Below are positions 7,162 through 13,948 of a DNA stretch of 26,732 nucleotides, one piece after another (position 1 is the stretch's first letter; every line of letters begins with the position of its first letter). Below the pieces are notes generated by a model, which was not told the DNA's origin, did no database searches, and saw nothing but the letters and a program-made list of their open reading frames with translations. The stretch covers positions 1 to 26,732 of the forward strand of contig CAZRAX010000004.1 of NCBI GenBank assembly GCA_964598245.1, read 5' to 3'. Position numbers and translations under genes: made by a program. The DNA comes from JAACPR01 sp964598245. Lineage in GTDB: Bacteria > Patescibacteriota > Minisyncoccia > Phycocordibacterales > JAACPR01.

Positions 7162-7991
7162 AAACAGCAATAGTTGCATATATTCCAGTTCTCCACCAGG
7201 GCTACATCAACTTCTTCAGCGAATTTCCATACAAAGATATTTTTGTTATGGGAAGGTCCTTAACGCATCATCACCGGTCATTTCAGAAAGATATTAGGGC
7301 TTTGTTGCCTCGTGTTTCTAGAAAAGCTGTTGAAGCTCTCAATCTTTTTGATTCTGTCAAAATTATTGATATAGAAACAATATCGCTTCTTGATTCGTAC
7401 CAAAAAATCGTCCTTCCAGATGAAGATATTTCTCGTGAATTTGCAGAAAAGTATTGCACTGAGAAAAAAGTTTTATTTGGAAAGACATTTTTGCGTTGGG
7501 ATAGTGATAATTCTAAAGCTCACCGAGAAATTGATAATGTTTTAGAAATTGAACTTGATTCAAAAGGTTCGAAAATTCTAAAACAAATTGTTTCAGAGTC
7601 TGAAAAGAGTGCTGATCAATATCGTCAAGTTGCCGCAGCAGTTTTCAAAAGAGGAGAGTTTTGTTTTGCAACGCACAACAAAATTGTTCCTTTAATTTAC
7701 ACTTATTTCTACGAAGGTGATCCTCGTAGTCAGTTTAAAAAAGGTGTAAATATTGATTCCTCTCTTTCGCTTCATGCTGAACAAGGTTTAATTACCACAG
7801 CTGCTAGAAAAGGTATTCCTCTCGATGGGGCAGAGATGATGGTTACGGATTTTCCGTGTCCTATTTGTGCCAAGCTTATCGCTTACTCCGGTATCAAGAG
7901 AATTTATTACCTCAAGGGGTATGCGATGCTTGATGGAGAACGAATCCTTCGAGACAAGGATGTCGAGATTTGCAAAATCAAAACCGCCTAG
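7158..7991 (+). CDS. Two-domain protein: degenerate nucleotidyltransferase-like domain plus cytidine/dCMP-type deaminase
   Basis: The 277-aa protein has a C-terminal zinc deaminase domain (about 150-277). It carries H206-A-E208 and P-C234-P-I-C237, the metal ligands and catalytic glutamate of the cytidine/dCMP deaminase superfamily. The N-terminal part (about 1-140) begins IVAYIPVLHQGYINFFSEFP and continues KDIFVMGRSL. This resembles the start of an HxGH nucleotidyltransferase, as in the gene just upstream, but with HQGY for HxGH, so it is probably inactive or altered. If the deaminase acts on dCMP it would supply dUMP to ThyA, but the substrate is not proven. Start and coupling are clear: ATGA overlap and AAGGAGG. 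The stop codon lies inside the terminator stem. Confidence 0.78.
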   Translation: MKTAIVAYIPVLHQGYINFFSEFPYKDIFVMGRSLTHHHRSFQKDIRALLPRVSRKAVEALNLFDSVKIIDIETISLLDSYQKIVLPDEDISREFAEKYCTEKKVLFGKTFLRWDSDNSKAHREIDNVLEIELDSKGSKILKQIVSESEKSADQYRQVAAAVFKRGEFCFATHNKIVPLIYTYFYEGDPRSQFKKGVNIDSSLSLHAEQGLITTAARKGIPLDGAEMMVTDFPCPICAKLIAYSGIKRIYYLKGYAMLDGERILRDKDVEICKIKTA

Positions 7992-8009
7992 ATAACTAGG
8001 CGGTTTTTT
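7981..8009. terminator. Bidirectional terminator between convergent genes
   Basis: AAACCGCCTAG pairs perfectly with CTAGGCGGTTT (11 bp) around ATAA, with six T after it on the plus strand and a T-rich tail on the minus strand. It contains the stop codon of the deaminase gene and also lies at the end of the HIT gene. Confidence 0.88.
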
Positions 8010-8011
8010 CT

Positions 8012-8464
8012 TTACTTTTTATAACCGATTTTAATTCGAATAGGATCCGAGTTTTTGTCTTTGTCGTTTCCTCCAACAATAACATGGGCGTGTAAATGAC
8101 GAACACTTGAACCGTTTCCAGGTCCACCGTATCGCATCACGAAAGCTCCTGATTTGATTTGGTATTTTTGGTTAATCCAATCGTAAAGTTTGAAAAGATC
8201 TAATCTTTCATCGTTAGAAAGTTCTGAAAAATTACTTGTGTGTTTACTCTTTAAAACAAAAAGAAAGTGGTGAACAACTCCTTCGTACGGTGTATCATTT
8301 TCAGTAACTAGCCAGCTGTCATTTTCTTTCAAGATTTCTGACTTATGAGTTTTTGAAAATTGATCCATGCAAAAAGGACATTTACCACTGCGATTAATTT
8401 CTTCATACCGAAATCTTTGTTCTTCGCTACGAGTTTCTTTTGGATCTACAAACTGTTCTTTCAT
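8012..8464 (-). CDS. HIT-family nucleotide hydrolase/transferase
   Basis: The 150-aa protein carries the histidine-triad motif HLHAHV (in SSVRHLHAHVIVG), where the HxHxH histidines bind and attack a nucleotide phosphate. An upstream CPFC could bind zinc with other ligands, as in some HIT proteins. NDTPYEGVVHHFLFVLKSKH matches the substrate-side strand of the family. Relatives hydrolyse or phosphorolyse AMP-type and dinucleoside polyphosphate substrates. The ATG at 8464 was chosen: a longer frame to 8623 would read through the thyA terminator and into thyA with a basic, non-homologous tail. It lies downstream of thyA on the same strand, within the nucleotide block, which suggests housekeeping of nucleotide by-products. 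Confidence 0.85.
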   Translation of the reverse strand: MKEQFVDPKETRSEEQRFRYEEINRSGKCPFCMDQFSKTHKSEILKENDSWLVTENDTPYEGVVHHFLFVLKSKHTSNFSELSNDERLDLFKLYDWINQKYQIKSGAFVMRYGGPGNGSSVRHLHAHVIVGGNDKDKNSDPIRIKIGYKK

Positions 8465-8476
8465 ATCTTTAATTAC

Positions 8477-8482
8477 ATTATA
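8477..8482 (-). promoter_or_regulatory. -10 box of the HIT gene
   Basis: A perfect TATAAT on the minus strand ends 12 bases before the HIT ATG, directly after the T run of the thyA terminator. The mRNA leader would be about five bases. A weak TTGCAC in the terminator loop could be its -35. Confidence 0.45.
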
Positions 8483-8515
8483 AAAAATACCCACACAGTG
8501 CAACTGTGTGGGTAT
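8482..8515 (-). terminator. Terminator after thyA
   Basis: ATACCCACACAGT and ACTGTGTGGGTAT form a perfect 13-bp stem with a three-base loop (8487-8515), followed on the minus strand by six T. It separates thyA from the HIT gene. Confidence 0.88.
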
Positions 8516-8528
8516 GTAAATTAAAAAA

Positions 8529-9442
8529 TTAGACCGTCGCGGGGAACTTGATTTCCGGATGTGGATAATAATCCTCCAGAATGAAATCTTCGTGGCGATA
8601 AGAGAATATATCTTTCTTATCATGAAGAAGTCTCAGAGCTGGAAAAACTCGAGGTTCTCGAGAGACCAGTTCTTCGATTTTGTCCATCTGATCCTCATAG
8701 ACATGAGCATCAATCACGTAGTGAATGTATTCACAGGGTTCCAGATTCAGAACATTTGCAACTATTAGAAGGAAGGCAAAGTACTGAATCATGTTGTTTG
8801 GAATACCGACCGGAAAATCTCCACTACGCTGGCTCATGTGTAGAGTCAGCTTTCCATCAAAAATGAAAAACTGCATCCACCCATGACAAGGGCAAATTAC
8901 CACCTTTTGGTCAAAATGTTGACCACGAAAGGTGTAGAATGGAATCCACGGAGAGATCAAATGAGTTTTGAGCTCTGGCCTTTCTTTCATCTGTTGGATC
9001 ACTGCCGAAATTTGATTAAATCCACCACCACCAGGCATTGGAAAATCTGCAAAGGCAGCTCCATAAGAGCCTGGTCCATTGTCGCCGGCATTCAGTCCTC
9101 TTTTATTGCATTTTTCTGGCAACAAAAAGTGTCGCCACCAATGACATCCGTACTTTGAAATTTCTTCATGGGTACGAGCGCCGTTAATGAATGCAATCAG
9201 TTCGCCAATGGCTTGACGCCAAATGGTTGGAACAGTTTTGCGTTTCGGAGAAAAATCTCTCTCTGTTGGCAAGGGACAACCATTTTCAACAGGGAATCGC
9301 ATTTGAATCCCAACGTATGTTTTGGTTCTGACACCGGAGGCGGCTTCCCGCATGACACCTTCGTCCATAATCAAACGAATGGCATCTTGATACTGGAAAT
9401 CGNNNNNNNNNNGTCTTTGTATGGTAAATAGGGAATATTCAT
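8529..9442 (-). CDS. thyA: Thymidylate synthase ThyA (contains an assembly gap)
   Basis: ThyA methylates dUMP to dTMP with methylene-THF, producing DHF for DHFR. Landmarks are the GDNGPGSYG loop, catalytic cysteine in CPCHGWMQF, the dUMP-binding SQRSGDFPVGIPNN and the IDAHVYEDQ segment followed by SREPRVFP. The longest gap-free frame starts at a TTG at 9374, but the frame continues upstream as DFQYQDAIR to a 10-N gap, beyond which an ATG at 9442 opens MNIPYLPYKD. The two sides are in frame only if the true gap is 2 modulo 3. I use 9442 as the start; the full protein is then roughly 300 aa, longer than the usual 264. GC is visibly higher than in glyA or argS. Confidence 0.9.
9403..9412. other. 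Ten-N assembly placeholder inside thyA
   Basis: Ten N interrupt the N-terminal coding part of thyA. The flanking frames join only if the real length is 2 modulo 3 (for example 8 or 11). It is the same kind of placeholder as the one in nusG. Confidence 0.9.
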
Positions 9443-9566
9443 TTTTATTTAAGGTTCAGATTTTTGTTTCTAAACTGAATACTACTTTTATTATAAAAAA
9501 ATGCAAATTTCATTGCCTAAAACCACTTTTTAGTCTAATCTTTACTTATAAAAACATTTCAAACCT

Positions 9567-10802
9567 ATGAAAGACAAAAAAATCCAAAATTTAATAACCT
9601 CAGAAGAAGCTCGTCAAAAAAGTACTGTTAATTTAATTGCTTCAGAAAATTATGTCTCCGCTGATGTTTTATCGGCTCTGGGTTCTGTCTTAACTAATAA
9701 ATATGCAGAGGGTTATCCGGGGGATCGTTACTATGCTGGCAATGAAATTATTGACGAAGTTGAAAAACTTTGTCAGAAAAGAGCGTTGGAAACTTTTGAT
9801 CTTTCTCCAAAGAAATGGACTGTTAATGTTCAATCGTTATCTGGTTCTCCTGCTAACATGGTTGTTTATTTTGGATTAATGCCCAAAACAAAAAACGGTC
9901 GTCTAGCGAGTGGTAAAATTATGGGAATGGATCTTTCTCATGGCGGGCACCTCTCTCATGGTTTTAAAGTATCAGCAACAGGGACAATTTGGCAACAAAT
10001 TCCCTATGGTGTTGATCAAAAAACTGAAAAGCTGAATTACGGTGAGCTTAAAAAAAATGCCAAGAAAAACAAGCCAAATATTATTGTTGCTGGGTTTACT
10101 GCCTATCCTCGTACAATTGACTGGAAGCGGTTTCGTGAAATTGCCGATTCCTGTGGAGCAATTTTGATGGTTGATATGTCACATATTGCTGGATTAATTG
10201 CGGGCGGTCAATATCCTTCACCTTTTAAATATGCTGATGTTGTCACCTCTACAACTCACAAAACTCTTCGTGGCCCGCGAAGCGCTCTGATTTTTTCTCG
10301 TCTTGATCTAAAAGATGAAAATGGAAAAACTTTTGCTTCAAAAATTGATAAAGCTGTTTTCCCGGGTCTGCAGGGTGGCCCCCACCAAAATCAAATCGCA
10401 GCCGTTGCCGTTGCCTTGAAAGAAGCTCAATCTGCTAGCTTTAAAAAATATGCAAAGCAAATCAAGTTAAATGCTATTACTTTGGCTGACGAATTACAGC
10501 GATTAGGTTGGCGAATTGTTTCTGGCGGAACAGATTCCCACCTGATTTTGGTTGATGTTTGGAATGATGGAGAAAAAAATAAAGATGGTGCAGGTGGAAT
10601 TACTGGCAAGCAAGCAGAAATCTTATTAGAAAAAGCCGGGATTATTATTAATAAAAATACTATTCCGTATGACAAAAGAAAACCAACTGATCCATCAGGA
10701 ATTCGTTTGGGGACTGCGGCTGAAACTACTCGTGGTGCCAAAGAGTCCGATTTTATAAAGATTGCTCGCAGAATTGATGAGGTTTTGAGAAAAGCCATAT
10801 AA
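9567..10802 (+). CDS. glyA: Serine hydroxymethyltransferase GlyA
   Basis: This PLP enzyme converts serine and THF to glycine and methylene-THF, the main C1 entry and the ThyA cofactor source. The 411-aa length is normal. Landmarks are NLIASENYVSADVL, TNKYAEGYPGDRYYAG, GMDLSHGGHLSHG, MVDMSHIAGLIAGG, and the PLP lysine K232 in TSTTHKTLRGPR, then FPGLQGGPHQ. The C-terminal PSGIRLGTAAETTRGAKESDF is also typical. It stands divergent from thyA with a 124-base intergenic region. A TATAAA at 9546-9551 is a possible -10 for glyA. A TATAAT on the minus strand at about 9491-9496 may serve thyA. It is followed by the HD-domain gene 17 bases on. Confidence 0.96.
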   Translation: MKDKKIQNLITSEEARQKSTVNLIASENYVSADVLSALGSVLTNKYAEGYPGDRYYAGNEIIDEVEKLCQKRALETFDLSPKKWTVNVQSLSGSPANMVVYFGLMPKTKNGRLASGKIMGMDLSHGGHLSHGFKVSATGTIWQQIPYGVDQKTEKLNYGELKKNAKKNKPNIIVAGFTAYPRTIDWKRFREIADSCGAILMVDMSHIAGLIAGGQYPSPFKYADVVTSTTHKTLRGPRSALIFSRLDLKDENGKTFASKIDKAVFPGLQGGPHQNQIAAVAVALKEAQSASFKKYAKQIKLNAITLADELQRLGWRIVSGGTDSHLILVDVWNDGEKNKDGAGGITGKQAEILLEKAGIIINKNTIPYDKRKPTDPSGIRLGTAAETTRGAKESDFIKIARRIDEVLRKAI

Positions 10803-10812
10803 GGCTTATAAT
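10785..10812 (+). promoter_or_regulatory. Promoter of the HD gene inside the end of glyA
   Basis: TTGAGA (10785-10790, five of six matches), a 16-base spacer and a perfect TATAAT (10807-10812) end seven bases before the ATG at 10820. The mRNA would begin at or next to the start codon. The -35 lies inside glyA coding sequence. Confidence 0.65.
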
Positions 10813-10819
10813 AATTATT

Positions 10820-11428
10820 ATGAAATCAGAAAATGAAAACAGTCGTAATATAGATTTTTTATACGAAATTGGGTCACTTAAAAATGTTTCTCGTCTGTGG
10901 CAACAAATTCTTGGGACACCCGTTTCAAATAATATTGAGCATTCTTTTAGGGTAATGATGATTGCTTTAGTGATTGCCCGTATTGAAAAAAGGGGGGATG
11001 AAGAGAAAATTATGAAGATGGCGCTTTTCCATGATGTGTGCGAATCAAGAAGTGTTGATATTGCTTTTGTACATCGTAATTATGTTGATCGTCAAGAAGA
11101 TAAATCAGTTAAAGATCAATTAATGGGGACTGTTTTTGAAGGGGACATTGAAGAATTATTAAATGAATATAAAGAACGAAAATCAATAGAGTCACAAATT
11201 GTAAAAGATGCTGATAATTTGGAGTGTGATTTTGAATTAAAGGAACTTGAAAAGAAGGGTTCAAAAACTGCAGAAAAATTCCAACAGACAAATCGCCCAG
11301 ATGTTGCCAAAAAACTTTTTACAGATTCTGCTAAAAAATTGTGGCAACAAATTCAGGATTCTGATCCTGATCATTGGCATCTAGACCTTAATCATAATTG
11401 GGCAAAGTCGGATGGGTTTAATAAGTAG
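10820..11428 (+). CDS. HD-domain phosphohydrolase, YfbR/5'-deoxynucleotidase-like
   Basis: The 202-aa all-helical protein has the HD metal site spread as H41 (IEHSFRV), H71-D72 (ALFHDVCESRSVD) and D130/D132 (IVKDADNLECDFEL). This layout and the ...CESRSVDIAF...NYVDR segment match the YfbR-type group, which dephosphorylates deoxynucleoside 5'-monophosphates. In the context of ThyA and a deaminase such an enzyme could set dNMP levels, but other HD families with the same layout act on other phosphate esters. The ATG is directly behind a good promoter. argS begins 13 bases after its stop, so the two are probably co-transcribed. Confidence 0.75.
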   Translation: MKSENENSRNIDFLYEIGSLKNVSRLWQQILGTPVSNNIEHSFRVMMIALVIARIEKRGDEEKIMKMALFHDVCESRSVDIAFVHRNYVDRQEDKSVKDQLMGTVFEGDIEELLNEYKERKSIESQIVKDADNLECDFELKELEKKGSKTAEKFQQTNRPDVAKKLFTDSAKKLWQQIQDSDPDHWHLDLNHNWAKSDGFNK

Positions 11429-11440
11429 TATTTTTAGTAA

Positions 11441-13276
11441 ATGCAAAAAGAACTCAAAAAATTAATACAAAAATTAGTTAGTGCCGAAGCAAATATCGAC
11501 GACACTGCTTTTACCATTGAGCATCCTGCTGATTTGTCACATGGTGATTACTCAACCAATGTGGCAATGGTTTTGGCTAAACAACAGGATAAAAATCCAC
11601 ACGAACTGGCAAAAAATCTTGTTGAAAAAATGCTTCAAAAAGTCAGTGCAGATCAAAATAATCAAATCGAAGAACCTTATGATTTGATTGAAAAAATTGA
11701 AGTTGCTGGACCTGGGTTTATAAATTTCTATTTAAAACCAGAATTTTTTGTGCGTGAGATTCAAAAAATTCTACATTTTGAAAATAATTATGGTCGTAGC
11801 AAGCGCCTCGAAGGTAAAACTATTTTAATTGATTACACAGATCCAAACCCTTTCAAGCAATTTCATATTGGTCATTTGATGTCTAATACTATCGGTGAAG
11901 CGCTGGCTCGGATTTTCCAGTGGAATGGTGCCAAAGTCATTCGTCTTTGTTATGGTGGTGATGTTGGTCCACATGTTGCTAAAACTATTTGGGGGATGAA
12001 ACAAATGCGAAGTGCTTTTCCGCATGATACTGATTCTCTCACTGATAAAACAAAATTTTTGGGTGATGCTTATGTTTTAGGTGACAGGGCTTATCAAAAT
12101 TCATCTGAGGGTGATAAATTAGACGGAATTCCTGATGGCGCTAAAGCCGAAATTGATGAAATAAATAAACGCGTTTATCAATTATTTGATGACACTAAAG
12201 AGAATGATGATCCAGATATTGAAGTTTATTTTCAAAAAGGCAAGACTTGGTCGTTAAAACATTTTGATGAGATTTATGAAAAACTTGGAACGACTTTTGA
12301 TCATCAAGTTTTTGAAAGTAGTACTTTTCCAATTGGAGAAAAAATTGTTCGTGAAAATACACCTGCTGTTTTTGAATTATCAGAAGGAGCGATTGTTTAT
12401 CGTGGTGAAAAAGAAGGGCTTCATACTAGAGTATTTATTAATTCAGCAGGATTGACGACTTATGAAGCCAAAGACCTTGGGCTTGCTATTTATAAAGAAA
12501 AAGAAATTACTAGAAAAATTAAAGATTTTAATGCCTCAATTATTATTACTGCCAATGAACAAAAAGAATATTTTAAAGTTGTTTTGTCGGCTTTGGCTAA
12601 AATTTCACCTGAAATTGCTAAAAAAACTAAACATTTTTCACATGGAATGATGAAGTTTACTGAAGGAAAAATGTCTTCAAGAAAGGGCAATATTATTACT
12701 GGAGAAAAATTAATTTTTAATATGGAAAGCATGGTCGCAGAAAAAATTGCTGATCGTGATTTTGAATCTGATGAAGCTGAAAAAATTAAGACTGATATTG
12801 CAATTGGTGCGATTAAATATTCAATTTTAAAACAGGCTATTGGTCGCGATATTGTTTTTGATCCAAAAAATTCAATTTCATTTGAAGGAGATTCTGGTCC
12901 TTATTTGCAATATACTTATTCAAGGGCAAAATCGGTTGTTGATAAGGCAAGTGAGCGAGGAATAAAAGTCGTAGATATTTTGAGAGACGAGGACGGTAAG
13001 GTGGGTGATTTTTCAAAGCGCGAGCCGACAACTCTTGAAAAGAAAATCTATCGCTTCCCAGAAGTAATAGAAAAAGCCTACGAAGAATTTGCTCCGCAAC
13101 AAATTGTGACTTTTGCGACAGATTTAGCGGGGGAATTTAATTCATTTTATGGTTCGACTCAAATTTTGGATGATGGAGCGGATCAAGAATACAAAGTCGC
13201 TCTTGCAAAAGCGGTGATGTATACGATTGCTAATGCTTTGAAAGTTTTAGGAATCAAAGTGCCGGAGAGGATGTAA
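11441..13276 (+). CDS. argS: Arginyl-tRNA synthetase
   Basis: The class I synthetase charges tRNA-Arg. At 611 aa it has the family's N-terminal Add-1 domain (about 1-110, with HPADLSHGDYSTNVAMVLAK), the active-site HIGH motif (H142-I-G-H145 in PNPFKQFHIGHL), the MSSRKGN signature (411-417) in place of KMSKS, and a C-terminal anticodon-binding domain (about 490-611). The start follows the HD gene closely. The last 300 bases use more GC-rich codons than the rest of the gene. It is followed by a terminator. Confidence 0.96.
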   Translation: MQKELKKLIQKLVSAEANIDDTAFTIEHPADLSHGDYSTNVAMVLAKQQDKNPHELAKNLVEKMLQKVSADQNNQIEEPYDLIEKIEVAGPGFINFYLKPEFFVREIQKILHFENNYGRSKRLEGKTILIDYTDPNPFKQFHIGHLMSNTIGEALARIFQWNGAKVIRLCYGGDVGPHVAKTIWGMKQMRSAFPHDTDSLTDKTKFLGDAYVLGDRAYQNSSEGDKLDGIPDGAKAEIDEINKRVYQLFDDTKENDDPDIEVYFQKGKTWSLKHFDEIYEKLGTTFDHQVFESSTFPIGEKIVRENTPAVFELSEGAIVYRGEKEGLHTRVFINSAGLTTYEAKDLGLAIYKEKEITRKIKDFNASIIITANEQKEYFKVVLSALAKISPEIAKKTKHFSHGMMKFTEGKMSSRKGNIITGEKLIFNMESMVAEKIADRDFESDEAEKIKTDIAIGAIKYSILKQAIGRDIVFDPKNSISFEGDSGPYLQYTYSRAKSVVDKASERGIKVVDILRDEDGKVGDFSKREPTTLEKKIYRFPEVIEKAYEEFAPQQIVTFATDLAGEFNSFYGSTQILDDGADQEYKVALAKAVMYTIANALKVLGIKVPERM

Positions 13277-13277
13277 T

Positions 13278-13312
13278 CTCGCCCAATTGTCAGATTGGTG
13301 TGCGGGGTTTTT
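13278..13312 (+). terminator. Imperfect terminator after argS
   Basis: CTCGC pairs with GCGGG, enclosing CCAAT/ATTGG with a TGTCAG loop and a three-base bulge, followed by five T. It is a plausible intrinsic terminator immediately past the argS stop. Confidence 0.55.
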
Positions 13313-13399
13313 GTGTAATAAAATCTTTTTAAAATCATAGCTTGATTTTCGTATAATTATATATATAATAAAATTTATTAAAAAATAATAAAAATTATT

Positions 13400-13621
13400 A
13401 TGAACAATATTAGTATACCAATCAAAAAAGAATATTTAGAATTTATTGACTCTGTTGTTGATAAGGGTGATTTTGATAGTCGCTCTCAATTTATTCGTAA
13501 CGCTATCAAAAAAATGATTGAAGAAAAAGAAATTGAAGAAATTCATGAAGCTTCAAAAATGGCTAAATTAGGTGAAGTATTTGAAGGGGATATTGATCAA
13601 TTAGTTAAAAAGCATGCTTAA
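13400..13621 (+). CDS. Ribbon-helix-helix antitoxin (CopG/ParD-like)
   Basis: The 73-aa protein has the RHH DNA-binding fold: an N-terminal strand NISIPIKKEYLEFIDSVV, then DSRSQFIRNAIKKMIEEKE, matching the SRSEFIRxAI consensus of CopG/ParD repressors. The acidic C-terminal half (EEIHEASKMAKLGEVFEGD) should wrap the toxin. It overlaps the toxin start by eight bases. A TATAAT lies at about 13351-13356, and the bases between it and the ATG are almost pure A/T. Such antitoxins normally repress their own operon. Confidence 0.82.
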   Translation: MNNISIPIKKEYLEFIDSVVDKGDFDSRSQFIRNAIKKMIEEKEIEEIHEASKMAKLGEVFEGDIDQLVKKHA

Positions 13622-13877
13622 AATTTTTTATACAAAACACTTTTTAAAACAATATAAAAAACTTTCTCCTTTTTTAAAAAAGAAAACTAAACAATCTATA
13701 AATGAATTTCAAAAAAACCCTAAAGACAAAAGTCTTAATGCACATAAATTATCTGGACCCTTATCAAATTTCTATTCTTTTTGTGTTGATTATAAATATA
13801 GAGTAGTTTTTGAAATCGATAAAAAAAATAATCAAATTATTTTGTTAAAAATGGGTGGTCATGAAATTTATCGGTAG
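13614..13877 (+). CDS. RelE/ParE-superfamily toxin
   Basis: The 87-aa basic protein has the RelE/YafQ layout: MLKIFYTKHFLKQYKKLSP, a lysine-rich helix pair, NAHKLSGPLSNFYSFCVD, then the YRVVFEID strand and the C-terminal LLKMGGHEIYR. Many relatives cut mRNA in the ribosome A site; ParE-type members target gyrase instead. The HKLSGPL..FYSFCVDYKYRVVFEI and GGHEIYR pattern favours the YafQ/RelE mRNA interferase branch. It overlaps the antitoxin by eight bases, the standard TA order with antitoxin first. Confidence 0.82.
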   Translation: MLKIFYTKHFLKQYKKLSPFLKKKTKQSINEFQKNPKDKSLNAHKLSGPLSNFYSFCVDYKYRVVFEIDKKNNQIILLKMGGHEIYR

Positions 13878-13930
13878 TTAATATTCTATGAACTAGACTT
13901 CTTTTCTTCACTTCAAATATCCAAAAAAAG

Positions 13931-13939
13931 TGCTAAGAT
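13931..13939 (+). promoter_or_regulatory. Extended -10 promoter of ileS
   Basis: TGC-TAAGAT (TGn plus a four-of-six -10) ends nine bases before the ATG at 13949. This supports the chosen start and predicts a very short or absent leader. Confidence 0.5.
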
Positions 13940-13948
13940 AACACTATT

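Noticed and set aside
8465..8623. N-terminal extension of the HIT frame to 8623
   Set aside because: It crosses the thyA terminator and overlaps thyA, and the extension is basic and low-complexity; ATG 8464 gives a normal-length HIT protein.
8883..9431. Plus-strand frames opposite thyA
   Set aside because: They are antisense shadows of a well-supported gene, with no start signal or family motif.
10427..10798. 123-aa minus-strand frame opposite glyA
   Set aside because: It lies wholly within glyA, has no ribosome site or motif, and mirrors the codon pattern of GlyA.
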